In this document: one piece after another, positions 8,442 to 16,048 of the stretch
Numbering within the stretch: the stretch's first letter is position 1
Layout of the letters: every line of letters begins with the position of its first letter
Assembly (NCBI RefSeq): GCF_047461615.1
Contig: NZ_JANSHI010000019.1
Span: 1 to 39,089, forward strand
Length of the DNA stretch: 39,089 nt
From: Thermostichus sp047461615
Lineage (GTDB): Bacteria > Cyanobacteriota > Cyanobacteriia > Thermostichales > Thermostichaceae
Direction: 5' to 3'
Made by a program: the position numbers and the translations under genes
The notes under the pieces: model-generated
Databases searched by the model: none
Told to the model about the DNA's origin: nothing
What the model saw: the letters and a program-made list of their open reading frames with translations, nothing else

Positions 8442-8792
8442 ATGTCTACCGCAGAAACGTCGGAACTCGAAGCCCTCAAAGGCCAGTTGGCGGAGGCCCA
8501 ACGGCAGCTTCAGGAATACCAAAACAAAATCTCCAGCCTACAGGCTCAACTCGAGCAAGTCACAGCCCACCGCGACGAATTGCAAAAGGCACTGGCCCAA
8601 CTCCAGGCAGTGGCAGATGAGCGGGCCAAAACCATCCAGGAACTGCAAAGCCGCCAAGGGCAGGCCACGCTGCCGGTTAAGCCCCAAACCTCTGCCTCCC
8701 CCCTGCAGGCACCCAAGAAGATCCTCAATCGGCCTATCTTTGACAATGTGTCCCCCACCGACGAAGACATGCCCCCCTACATGCTGGACTAG
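8442..8792 (+). CDS. Q-rich coiled-coil protein downstream of ParA (candidate McdB-like adaptor)
   Basis: About 116 residues. A continuous, highly charged and glutamine-rich coiled coil covers about residues 5-75 (with ALKGQLAEAQRQLQEYQNKI and KALAQLQAVADERAKTIQEL), followed by a Ser/Pro linker and a short acidic tail SPTDEDMPPYMLD. The ATG at 8442 has an AGGA ribosome site seven bases upstream. The same frame is open back to a GTG at 8328 that overlaps the parA stop (GTGA), which would add 38 basic, proline-rich residues. Small, disordered or coiled, Q-rich partners of ParA-type ATPases include type 2 McdB proteins. I see no C-terminal tryptophan, which I recall as a McdB feature, so the assignment is only a hypothesis. 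Confidence 0.75.
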   Translation: MSTAETSELEALKGQLAEAQRQLQEYQNKISSLQAQLEQVTAHRDELQKALAQLQAVADERAKTIQELQSRQGQATLPVKPQTSASPLQAPKKILNRPIFDNVSPTDEDMPPYMLD

Positions 8793-8851
8793 GCCAAGCT
8801 GGGATCCCCTGCCCAAACAGTTGAGTATTGCACCCAGGGGAAGGGAGGTGT

Positions 8852-10078
8852 ATGGTTAGGGATCCCTGTCTTTACGCTATGACTGCGTCCCAGGCAAAGA
8901 TGACGGTTTCTGGCGATGCCATTCCACCCCACGGAGGTACTCTAATTAACCGCATTGCCTCGCCTGAGGAGGCGGAGGAGCTCCGCTCCAAGGCCCAACA
9001 CTGCCCTGTTATCCGCCTCGACGAGCGGGCTCAATCGGATCTCGAGATGATTGCCATCGGGGGCTACAGCCCGCTGACGGGCTTTATGGGGCGGGAAGAT
9101 TACCATTCGGTTTTGGAGACAATGCACTTGGCCAACGGCCTGGCATGGTCGCTGCCGATTACGCTGCCAGTTTCGGAGGAAATAGCTGCCGGGCTCAAGG
9201 AAGGGCAAACCGTGGCCCTAGCCAATGCTGAGGGCAAGCTTTTGGGCGTGTTGGAACTGACCGAGAAATTTACCTACGACAAAACCCGCGAGGCGCAGCA
9301 GGTCTACCGCACTACGGATGAACAACACCCAGGGGTGAAGGTGCTCTACGAACAGGGATCCGTTTACCTAGCCGGCCCTGTCACGCTCCTGCAGCGGGAT
9401 CCGCATCCCCTTTTTCCGGCCTACCAGATTGATCCAGCTCAGTCGCGGCAACTGTTTCGGGAAAGAGGGTGGAAGACGATTGTCGGTTTTCAGACTCGCA
9501 ACCCCATCCATCGCGCCCACGAGTATATCCAGAAGTGCGCTCTGGAAATTGTGGACGGCCTGTTTCTCCACCCGCTGGTGGGAGCCACCAAAAGCGACGA
9601 CATTCCCGCCGAGGTGCGCATGCGCTGCTATGAGGTGTTGATTGAAAAGTACTACCCCAAAGAGCGGGTGATCTTGGCCATTAACCCTGCAGCCATGCGC
9701 TATGCAGGACCGCGGGAAGCCATCTTCCACGCCCTTGTTCGCAAAAACTACGGCTGCACCCATTTCATTGTGGGCCGGGATCACGCTGGGGTAGGCAACT
9801 ACTACGGCCCCTATGACGCCCAGCACATTTTCGACGAGTTCCGGCCCGAGGAGCTGGGCATCATCCCCCTCAAGTTTGAACACGCCTTCTACTGCACCGT
9901 CACGGGCACCATGGCCACGGTCAAGACCAGTCCCAGCCAGCCCCACCAGCGCATTCACCTCTCGGGCACCAAGGTGCGGGAAATGCTGCGCCGTGGCGAA
10001 GTGCCGCCGCCGGAGTTCTCCCGCCCCGAAGTGGCCCAGCTCCTTGTGGAGGCCATGCGAGAACGCAGCTCCTCCTAG
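8852..10078 (+). CDS. sat: Sulfate adenylyltransferase (ATP sulfurylase)
   Basis: This enzyme activates sulfate with ATP to adenosine-5'-phosphosulfate and pyrophosphate, the first step of assimilatory sulfate reduction. The family motifs are clear: GGYSPLTGFMGREDY near the N-terminus, the nucleotide-binding QTRNPIHRAHEYIQ, GRDHAGVGNYYGPYDAQ, and the C-terminal SGTKVREMLRRGEVPPPEFS. It is the single-domain Sat type, without a fused APS kinase. The ATG at 8852 has a strong GGGAGGTG site, although only three bases separate GGAGG from the ATG. Starts at 8879 or 8900 (MTVSGDAIPPHGG) are equally possible on family grounds, and the latter gives about 392 residues, the length I expect for cyanobacterial Sat. 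It follows the coiled-coil gene by 60 bp. Confidence 0.95.
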   Translation: MVRDPCLYAMTASQAKMTVSGDAIPPHGGTLINRIASPEEAEELRSKAQHCPVIRLDERAQSDLEMIAIGGYSPLTGFMGREDYHSVLETMHLANGLAWSLPITLPVSEEIAAGLKEGQTVALANAEGKLLGVLELTEKFTYDKTREAQQVYRTTDEQHPGVKVLYEQGSVYLAGPVTLLQRDPHPLFPAYQIDPAQSRQLFRERGWKTIVGFQTRNPIHRAHEYIQKCALEIVDGLFLHPLVGATKSDDIPAEVRMRCYEVLIEKYYPKERVILAINPAAMRYAGPREAIFHALVRKNYGCTHFIVGRDHAGVGNYYGPYDAQHIFDEFRPEELGIIPLKFEHAFYCTVTGTMATVKTSPSQPHQRIHLSGTKVREMLRRGEVPPPEFSRPEVAQLLVEAMRERSSS

Positions 10079-10084
10079 CCTCTT

Positions 10085-10098
10085 GGTGGGAAACCACC
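10085..10098 (+). terminator. Short GAAA-loop hairpin after sat
   Basis: A GGTGG / CCACC stem closed by a GAAA tetraloop begins seven bases after the sat stop codon. There is no T-run, so it may be a 3'-end stabiliser or weak terminator. The rest of the 245-bp gap up to 10323 shows no ORF or RNA gene that I can recognise; it must contain the promoter of the PDZ gene. Confidence 0.35.
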
Positions 10099-10323
10099 CA
10101 GGCGCTGGATTCTAGACCTAGCCGAGAGCTCGAAGCACGGGGCAGATTTTGCAGAGGTTAACGACCTGGCCTATCGACAGTTGCCGATTTTGGGTTTATC
10201 ACTGAGGGGAGGGTGGTGCAAGCTGCCCACCTAAGCCTTCCGCTACCTACCCTGGGCTAGTGGCTCGACCCCAGCGCGCGGCGGAGGCAACTGTGTTTTC
10301 TTTGCCGTTTCCAGGGTCAACCT

Positions 10324-10845
10324 ATGCAGAAATCAACCCTTCTTTCCAGGCTTGCCCTCGCCCTGCCCGCCTCCCTCCTGCTGGCAGAGGCTGCTCTGGC
10401 CTACCCCTGTAACTGGGTTGGGGCTGAAGCCTACAACTTCTCCAGCCCCACGGTTGAGGTTGACAGCTTCGAAGTGTTGCCTGCCTCCTCCTTTGCAGGT
10501 AACGGCTTCATTGGGGTGGCTATTGAAACGGTAGATGAACAGGCACCTCAAGGCGCCATTAGCCGCCGCCTGTTTGGCCCTGCCCCTCGCCTGCAAGGGA
10601 TACGGGTCGTTGGCCTCCTCCAGAATGGACCGGCCCACCAAGCAGGTCTGGCGCAGGGCGACATTCTCCTCGGGGTCGACGGACAGCGGGTCACCTCGGT
10701 GCAGCAGGTTCAGCAGCTCATCCAAAACACCCCTGTGGGCCAGCGGCTACCGATTACCTTCCGGCGCGGCGGGCAGGTTCTATCCACAGTGGTGGTGGTG
10801 GGCGATGGCCGCGTGTTGCGCCCTCTGATGCTGCAGCAGCGGTAA
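10324..10845 (+). CDS. Secreted PDZ-domain protein
   Basis: A 173-residue protein with a clear signal peptide (hydrophobic residues 8-26, cleavage after AALA or AEAALAY). A single PDZ domain follows at about residues 85-165, recognised by GIRVVGLLQNGPAHQAGLAQ, GDILLGVDGQRV and the strand VGQRLPITFRRGGQ. This is the PDZ fold found in DegP/HtrA and CtpA proteases, but there is no protease domain, so it probably binds protein C-termini in the periplasm or thylakoid lumen. One Cys (29) follows the signal peptide, but the region is not a standard lipobox. It is followed after four bases by the small membrane-protein gene, so the two are probably co-transcribed. Confidence 0.85.
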   Translation: MQKSTLLSRLALALPASLLLAEAALAYPCNWVGAEAYNFSSPTVEVDSFEVLPASSFAGNGFIGVAIETVDEQAPQGAISRRLFGPAPRLQGIRVVGLLQNGPAHQAGLAQGDILLGVDGQRVTSVQQVQQLIQNTPVGQRLPITFRRGGQVLSTVVVVGDGRVLRPLMLQQR

Positions 10846-10849
10846 GCGG

Positions 10850-11164
10850 GTGACCGCTGAGGTAGGCCTAGCAGAGACGGTCTGGGTGGTCTGCGGCCTC
10901 AACGGCTTGCTGGCTCTTGGCCTGCTTGCTTTAGTTCGCCCAATCTTGCGCTTGCGCACAGCGCTTTGGGTTACGGAGCGGGCCCTGGACAACTGGCAAA
11001 GAGCAGCAAAGCCGGCTTTGGCCCTTACCTCGGCTGAGCTTCTCCACCTACGGGCTCGCCTGCAAGCCAATCGCACCACCCTTGGCCGCTGGCGGCGCCG
11101 GCTCCAGTTCTGGCAGGGGATCCGCCGGCTAGCGCTTTGGCTGCAACAAAGGCTCTATGGATAG
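10850..11164 (+). CDS. Small single-pass membrane protein, unknown
   Basis: A 104-residue protein starting with GTG four bases after the PDZ gene. One membrane segment is at about residues 10-32 (VWVVCGLNGLLALGLLALV), followed by a strongly basic, amphipathic helical region rich in Arg, Leu and Trp (LRARLQ, RWRRRLQFWQGIRRLALWLQ). No family is recognised. Its last eight bases overlap the start of the hydantoinase-B-type gene. The three genes 10324-12749 therefore look like one transcription unit. Confidence 0.65.
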   Translation: MTAEVGLAETVWVVCGLNGLLALGLLALVRPILRLRTALWVTERALDNWQRAAKPALALTSAELLHLRARLQANRTTLGRWRRRLQFWQGIRRLALWLQQRLYG

Positions 11165-12749
11165 CTGCTCCTCCCTACCCAACCCCATCCGCTTGCAGGT
11201 CATGGCCAACGCTCTGGCCGGGATTGCCGAGGAGATGGGGGCACGTCTCATTCGCGGCTCCTACTCTGCCAACATCAAGGAACGGCGGGATTGCTCCACG
11301 GCTTTGTTTGACGCCCAAGGGGCTTGTATTGCCCAGGCAGCCCACATCCCGGTTCACCTAGGCGCTCTTTCCCAAGCCGTGCAGGCAGTGGTGGCAGCTG
11401 GCCCCCAGCCGGGAGAGGTGTTTGTCCTCAACGATCCCTATCAAGGGGGATCCCATCTGCCGGATATCACCGTGGTAGCGGCCATTCCCGGCCTGCGGGA
11501 TCCCAGCCAGGTCTGTGCCTATGCGGTAAACCGCGCCCACCATGCCGACGTCGGGGGGATGCGCCCCGGCTCCATGCCCGCTGATTCCAGCGAGATCTGG
11601 CAGGAGGGTTTGGTGATCCCACCCGTACGGCTGGCCAGGTTTTCTCTGGAAGGAGAGTTGCGCTGGCAGGAAGATCTGCTGCGCCTTATTCTGGCCAATG
11701 TGCGCAATCCTGAGCAGCGCCGCGGAGACCTGCAGGCCCAAGTGGGAGCCAACGTGGTAGGGGCAAGCCGGTTTCGCCAGCTGCTAGCCCGCTTTGGCGA
11801 GGAGGAGGCTTGGCAGCTCATTGCGGAAGTGATTGCCTATAGTCGACGGCGGATGCAGGCCCAGATCCGCGCGCTGCCCGATGGGATTTACAGGGCTGCA
11901 GATTGGTTGGAAGGGGAGGGGGATCCGCCCAAGCCGCTCCGCATCAAAGTGCAGATTGAAGTGCAGGGGGAGAGGTTGCGGGTGGACTTCAGCGGCACGG
12001 CGCCAGCCACGGCGGGCAACCTAAACGCCCCCCTGGCCGTGACCCGCTCGGCGGTGCTCTTTGCCCTGCGCTGCCTTTTGGATCCCACCGCTCCCAGCAA
12101 TGCCGGGCTAGAGGAGCCCATCGAGATCGTGGCCCCACCCGGCTGCCTGGTCAACGCCCAATTTCCGGCGGCGGTGGTGGCCGGCAATGTGGAAACCTCG
12201 CAGCGCATTGCCGATGTGGTGTTCAAAGCCCTGGCGCCGGTGGCTGGATCGCGGAGCATGGCCCAAGGGCAGGGCACCATGAACAACTGTGTCCTGGGCA
12301 ACCGCCACTTTACCTACTACGAAACCCTGGGGGGCGGCCAAGGGGCCAGTCGCCAGCGGCCAGGCCTGGATGGGGTGCATGTGGGCCTGAGCAATACCCT
12401 CAACACCCCCATCGAAGCCCTAGAGCTGGAGTATCCCCTGCGGGTGTTGCGCTACGAGCTGCGCCAAGATTCTGGGGGCATTGGGCAGCAGCGGGGCGGC
12501 TGGGGGCTGATCCGCTCCCTCCAGGTGTTACAAGACTGCACCCTTTCCCTTCTCACCGACCGCCGCTACTACGCCCCCCAGGGAGAAGAGGGCGGCGGAG
12601 CCGGCCAGGTGGGGATCAACCTTGTCAACGGGGAACCCCTGCCCAGCAAGATTAGCCGCCCCCTGAAAGCTGGCGATGTGGTGACCCTCTACACCCCCGG
12701 CGGCGGCGCCTGGGGCTCCAGCGAGGGGCAGGCGCGGGAGGTTGGGTAG
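11157..12749 (+). CDS. Hydantoinase B / oxoprolinase family protein (HyuB-like)
   Basis: A 530-residue protein of the HyuB family, which includes the B subunit of N-methylhydantoinases, the C-terminal half of 5-oxoprolinase and the acetone carboxylase alpha subunit. Characteristic segments are IAEEMGARLIRGSYSANIKE, ERRDCSTALFDAQG, FVLNDPYQGGSHLPDITVV, RAHHADVGGMRPGSMPADS, DFSGTAPATAGNLNAPLAVT and the C-terminal GGGAWG. It lacks a fused HyuA (ATP-binding) part, and no hyuA is in this window, so its partner must be elsewhere or it acts alone. A role in 5-oxoproline or hydantoin cleavage is a family-level guess. It overlaps the preceding gene by 8 bp and its 3' end overlaps the convergent thioredoxin gene by 61 bp. 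Confidence 0.9.
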   Translation: MDSCSSLPNPIRLQVMANALAGIAEEMGARLIRGSYSANIKERRDCSTALFDAQGACIAQAAHIPVHLGALSQAVQAVVAAGPQPGEVFVLNDPYQGGSHLPDITVVAAIPGLRDPSQVCAYAVNRAHHADVGGMRPGSMPADSSEIWQEGLVIPPVRLARFSLEGELRWQEDLLRLILANVRNPEQRRGDLQAQVGANVVGASRFRQLLARFGEEEAWQLIAEVIAYSRRRMQAQIRALPDGIYRAADWLEGEGDPPKPLRIKVQIEVQGERLRVDFSGTAPATAGNLNAPLAVTRSAVLFALRCLLDPTAPSNAGLEEPIEIVAPPGCLVNAQFPAAVVAGNVETSQRIADVVFKALAPVAGSRSMAQGQGTMNNCVLGNRHFTYYETLGGGQGASRQRPGLDGVHVGLSNTLNTPIEALELEYPLRVLRYELRQDSGGIGQQRGGWGLIRSLQVLQDCTLSLLTDRRYYAPQGEEGGGAGQVGINLVNGEPLPSKISRPLKAGDVVTLYTPGGGAWGSSEGQAREVG

Positions 12750-13078
12750 CCCAGATGGGCAAGCAACAACTGCTCGCAGCGGCGGAGCACGTCCTCGCGG
12801 CTGGTAAAGTGCTCCAGCCTTTGCACTTGTTGACCTTTCTCAAACAAAATTAAGGTCGGCAGCGAGCGCACCCGATAGCGGCGCGGCAGCCAAAAATTGT
12901 TATCCACATTCACCCGCACCACCTCAACGGATCTCTCCCCTTCGGAGGCCAGGCGGTCGATAAGCGGTTGAACGAAGCGACACAAACCGCACCAAGGCGC
13001 GCCAAACTCTAGTAACACCAACCCATCGCTTGTCAAAAGTTCTTGATTAAAAGCCTCTAAAGCAACTGGCGAGATCAT
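12689..13078 (-). CDS. Thioredoxin-family protein
   Basis: A 129-residue thioredoxin-fold protein. The active site is W29-C30-G31-L32-C33, that is WCGLC rather than the canonical WCGPC. The cis-proline segment SLPTLILF is present, so both redox cysteines and the fold look intact. Leu for Pro between the cysteines normally shifts the redox potential. The start at 13078 (MISPVALEAF) matches the thioredoxin N-terminus and leaves a 34-bp gap to the upstream NnrU gene; the frame is open further, to 13162. The C-terminus has a proline-rich tail of about 20 residues (EPQAPPPGV) that lies in the 61-bp tail-to-tail overlap with the hyuB-like gene and may be a recent read-through extension. Confidence 0.88.
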   Translation of the reverse strand: MISPVALEAFNQELLTSDGLVLLEFGAPWCGLCRFVQPLIDRLASEGERSVEVVRVNVDNNFWLPRRYRVRSLPTLILFEKGQQVQRLEHFTSREDVLRRCEQLLLAHLGYPTSRACPSLEPQAPPPGV

Positions 13079-13112
13079 TGCTCCCAAACTAAAGCAGTTG
13101 TTTGGGATCATG

Positions 13113-13853
13113 CTACCAGGCAACTCTGCTGGCTGCAGAAACCAGTTGCGGATGGAAAGCATAAAGAATCACAACAAAGCTCAACACCCCCAGATAGGCC
13201 CAGCGGAGAAACTCGCGCGGGTACAGTTGCTGGCGCCCTTGCAGAATGGCTAAGCCGGGGATCACGGAGGTGCGGGCCTTGAGATCGCGGAAGGCGTGGC
13301 CGTACTTGCGCTCCAGGCGGTAATCCCCGTGCCAAACGGCAAATAGGTGGTAGGCCACCAGCCCCAGCGAGGTGACCAGCATAAAACTGGAGCCAATCCA
13401 CAGGGAATGGGCCACACACCAGATGAGCTGACCGACTAGCTGGGGATGGCGGGTGAGGCGGATGATCCCAGTTGTAAACAAGTGGATCTCCGGCTGGCGA
13501 AGGGCGACAATCTCCAGCACGTTAAAGGTGGCCGGATACAGGAAGAAAAACGAGAGCGCAGACAAAAGGACGACAGTGGTGTGGATCCCGGGAACAGCCT
13601 GCAGATTCCAAAGGATTACGCCGTCGTAGCAGTGGTTAGAAAAGTAGATGAGCAACAGCGGCGCCAAGCTAAGACTGACCAGGACAAAGAAAAGGCGGTA
13701 CAGACGCGCTCCCAGCCACGCTTCTCCCCAGGGGCGCAAGTAGGCTAGTCCACTGTGGGCGCAGGCAAATCCCAAGATCATGCCCAGCATGATGGCATGG
13801 GAGCGGTAGGGGGCCAGCCCTGGCAGCCAGTGGCTAAAAAGGGGGGGTGACAT
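13113..13853 (-). CDS. NnrU-family membrane protein, Z-ISO (15-cis-zeta-carotene isomerase) homologue
   Basis: A 246-residue polytopic membrane protein of the NnrU family. In plants and cyanobacteria this family includes Z-ISO, the heme-containing isomerase of the 15-cis double bond of zeta-carotene in the carotenoid pathway. About six membrane segments are visible. Family features include GFACAHSGLAYLRPWGE near the N-terminus, the Arg-His pair in IIRLTRHPQLVGQLIWCVAH and the following HLFAVWHGDYRLERKYG. Conserved histidines in these stretches are candidate heme ligands. It lies upstream of the thioredoxin gene on the same strand and is divergent from psb27, with only about 60 bp between them. 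Function as Z-ISO is an inference from family membership. Confidence 0.85.
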   Translation of the reverse strand: MSPPLFSHWLPGLAPYRSHAIMLGMILGFACAHSGLAYLRPWGEAWLGARLYRLFFVLVSLSLAPLLLIYFSNHCYDGVILWNLQAVPGIHTTVVLLSALSFFFLYPATFNVLEIVALRQPEIHLFTTGIIRLTRHPQLVGQLIWCVAHSLWIGSSFMLVTSLGLVAYHLFAVWHGDYRLERKYGHAFRDLKARTSVIPGLAILQGRQQLYPREFLRWAYLGVLSFVVILYAFHPQLVSAASRVAW

Positions 13854-13913
13854 CCTCTTTCGCGGTTGCCGTGACCTATGCTTAGCTTAAAGATAAGTTA
13901 CATTCGACTCCCC

Positions 13914-14315
13914 ATGCAGAAGACTCTCTTCCTACGTCTTGTCGGCCTGCTCCTGGCGATAGCCCTTATCCTGGGCTGGGCGATCCCAGGCGCGCAAGCA
14001 GCCCGTCTCACTGGCAAGTATTACGAAGACAGCATGACCATCATCCAAACGCTGCGCACGGCTCTCTTGGAGGGGGATCCTGTCCTCAAGCCGGAGGAGG
14101 CACGGGCGGAGGTCATGGAGGCCATGCAAGAATTTGTAGGGCGCTACCATGGCCCTCGCTACAACAAGTTGCCATCCTTCACGACCCTGCGCACGGTGTT
14201 CAACACCGTGGCCTCCCACTACCGCACCTCGGATCGACCGCTGGAGCCAGAAAAGCTAGAGCGGGTGCTGATGCAACTGGATCGGGCAGAGATGGCCTTA
14301 CGCCGTGAGGGTTAA
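13914..14315 (+). CDS. psb27: Photosystem II assembly protein Psb27
   Basis: Psb27 binds CP43 on the lumenal side of assembling or repairing photosystem II and keeps the manganese cluster from assembling too early. The 133-residue product has a signal peptide (hydrophobic residues 5-22, ending GAQA) followed by the Psb27 start LTGKYYEDSM, and the family core with LPSFTTLRTVFNTVASHYRT and LERVLMQLDRAEMALRREG. Many cyanobacterial Psb27 proteins are lipoproteins with a lipobox cysteine; none is present here, so the mature protein should be soluble. The ATG at 13914 gives a standard signal peptide; an upstream in-frame ATG at 13878 would add 12 residues. It is divergent from the NnrU gene and convergent with the histidine-kinase-like gene, with only three bases between stops. 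Confidence 0.92.
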   Translation: MQKTLFLRLVGLLLAIALILGWAIPGAQAARLTGKYYEDSMTIIQTLRTALLEGDPVLKPEEARAEVMEAMQEFVGRYHGPRYNKLPSFTTLRTVFNTVASHYRTSDRPLEPEKLERVLMQLDRAEMALRREG

Positions 14316-14318
14316 GCT

Positions 14319-15086
14319 TTAGGCAAGGCGCAGCGTTGCTCTAATGCCAACGCGGTGGAGTCCGCTCTCCCAAAGCTCCAGCTGGCCTCCCATTTCCCTT
14401 AGGAGCCGCTCGCTAACCCGCCAGGCGGCGCTGTCTTGTGGCTGGATGGGCAGGCAGCACCGCCCTTCCAGGTCCCACTCCAGACAGAAGTGCTCCTCCC
14501 CGCCAGGATAGGCGCTCAGAGCCATTGAGCCGTAGCGGAGGGTGCGAATGCCCCAGCGACACACGCCCAGCAGCGCCTGCACCAAGCCATGGGGATCCGC
14601 CCAGACAGTGAGGCTGTCGGGAAGCCAAGAGGACTGAAGAGCGGTCCAGTCGTAGCGGATGCTCCGATCCTGGGCCTGGAGCCGAGTGAGGCTGTGGATC
14701 TCTTGCAAAAGAGGACGCAGGCGCGTTGGCCTTGGCCGCAGCGGCTGAATGGGCAGGTCGTGGCGAGCCAGGCGAGTGTATTCTTCCAGCAGCTTGAGCA
14801 GGCGCTCCACCGCCTCCTTGGCGCTCTGCAGGCACTCTCGCTCCTCCTCTCGAGAGTCGCACAGATTGGACAACACCAACTGCAGGGCTCCCATCTGGCT
14901 GCTGAGGGGATTGCGCAGCTCGTGGCCGATACTCACCAGAAGCTCCTGCTGAAAAGCGCGCATCACCTCAGAGCGCTCAAAGGCAAACTGCCAGTCCATC
15001 CCCTCCTGGTCTGCGGCAGGGGCAGGCGGGAAAGAGGGAGGATCGGGGGGGGTGGCAGGCAAGGCTTTGCTCAACTGGAAAGGCAA
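14319..15086 (-). CDS. Histidine-kinase-like protein with HisKA domain and degenerate ATPase domain
   Basis: A 255-residue cytosolic protein. Residues 45-115 form a HisKA dimerisation domain with an intact H-box (SIGHELRNPLS, His55), followed by a helical hairpin. The C-terminal region has the outline of a HATPase domain, but the N-box asparagines are gone (ADPHGLVQALLGVCRWGIRT where an LLNLLxNA-type motif is expected) and no DxGxG G1 box is visible. It may therefore accept phosphate or act as a scaffold but probably cannot bind ATP. No sensor domain is present. The start given is TTG 15086; ATG 14999, preceded by AGGAGG, would drop a proline-rich leader. It lies 63 bp downstream of prmC on the same strand. 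Confidence 0.8.
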   Translation of the reverse strand: MPFQLSKALPATPPDPPSFPPAPAADQEGMDWQFAFERSEVMRAFQQELLVSIGHELRNPLSSQMGALQLVLSNLCDSREEERECLQSAKEAVERLLKLLEEYTRLARHDLPIQPLRPRPTRLRPLLQEIHSLTRLQAQDRSIRYDWTALQSSWLPDSLTVWADPHGLVQALLGVCRWGIRTLRYGSMALSAYPGGEEHFCLEWDLEGRCCLPIQPQDSAAWRVSERLLREMGGQLELWESGLHRVGIRATLRLA

Positions 15087-15149
15087 CCCGTCATTGGCGG
15101 CAGCAGCTCTTGGCCCCTCTCTGGGCTGGCAACGCTGCTCACCATTTTT

Positions 15150-16016
15150 TTACCCGACAAAGCAGGCGCTGACTACCCGCTCAATCCCGGCCAGATCCCG
15201 GTGCACCTGGATCTGCTGGTAACACCCCTGCGCTCGCAACTGCTCGGCCACCCAAGGTGCCTGGCCCTGCATCACCTCCACTGCCCAGAAGGAGTTGGGG
15301 GCTAGATAATCCGGCGCGCCCTCAATCAACACCCGCAGATGAACCAGCCCATCTTCCCCGCCGTCCAGGGCCTCTCGCGGCTCGTGCAGCCGCACCTCAG
15401 GCATGAGGTGATCTAGCTCCCTTGTAGGGATGTAGGGAGGGTTGGAGACAAGGCCGCGCAGCCGACCCCGCCAGGGATCCAAAGGCGTAAACCAGGATCC
15501 CTCAAGCAGATGCACCCGCTCCTGCAGCCCGTGATCGGTCACGTTGGCTGCCGCCACTGCCAGGGCTGCCGGGCTCACGTCCACGGCCAGAAGCTGCAGC
15601 TGGGGGTGCCTGTGGGCCAAGGCAATGGCGATGGCGCCGCTGCCGGTACCCAAGTCAGCAAAAGGGGAGCCCGGGGGCAGAGGGTTGGCCTGCAGCCACA
15701 GGAAGGCTTGCTCCACCAGCAGCTCAGTCTCGGGGCGTGGGATCAGCACTGCTGGCGTTACCTGCAAGCTCAGCCCTGCCCACTCTACCTTGCCCAGCAG
15801 GTATTGCAGAGGGATGCGCTCCTCTAGCCGACGCCGCCACAGCGCCTCCACCTCGGCCAGCGGATCCCCCTTCCCTACTGGCGGCCGACCCAGCAGCCGT
15901 TCCAATGGCCCCCAGCCCAGATGCTCCCTAAGCAAGAGATCCACTTCCTGCGGGGAAATGCCAGCAGCCCGTGCTGCCTGGAGAGCCTGCGCCCGCCATG
16001 CCAGCAACTCTTCCAC
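15150..16016 (-). CDS. prmC: Peptide chain release factor N5-glutamine methyltransferase
   Basis: PrmC (HemK) methylates the glutamine of the GGQ motif in release factors RF1 and RF2, using S-adenosylmethionine, and so speeds translation termination. The catalytic NPPY motif is present (LVSNPPYIPTREL), as are the SAM-binding loop FADLGTGSGAIAIALA and the helical N-terminal substrate domain. The frame is open to 16112, which would overlap the tic22 gene by 64 bp. I prefer the GTG at 16016 (LVEELLAWRAQALQAARAAG), which gives 288 residues, close to the 277 of E. coli PrmC, and removes the overlap. It is followed by the histidine-kinase-like gene. Confidence 0.92.
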   Translation of the reverse strand: MEELLAWRAQALQAARAAGISPQEVDLLLREHLGWGPLERLLGRPPVGKGDPLAEVEALWRRRLEERIPLQYLLGKVEWAGLSLQVTPAVLIPRPETELLVEQAFLWLQANPLPPGSPFADLGTGSGAIAIALAHRHPQLQLLAVDVSPAALAVAAANVTDHGLQERVHLLEGSWFTPLDPWRGRLRGLVSNPPYIPTRELDHLMPEVRLHEPREALDGGEDGLVHLRVLIEGAPDYLAPNSFWAVEVMQGQAPWVAEQLRAQGCYQQIQVHRDLAGIERVVSACFVG

Positions 16017-16048
16017 CAGCGCCGAGCGGGATCCCCCTGCAGCTTGGT

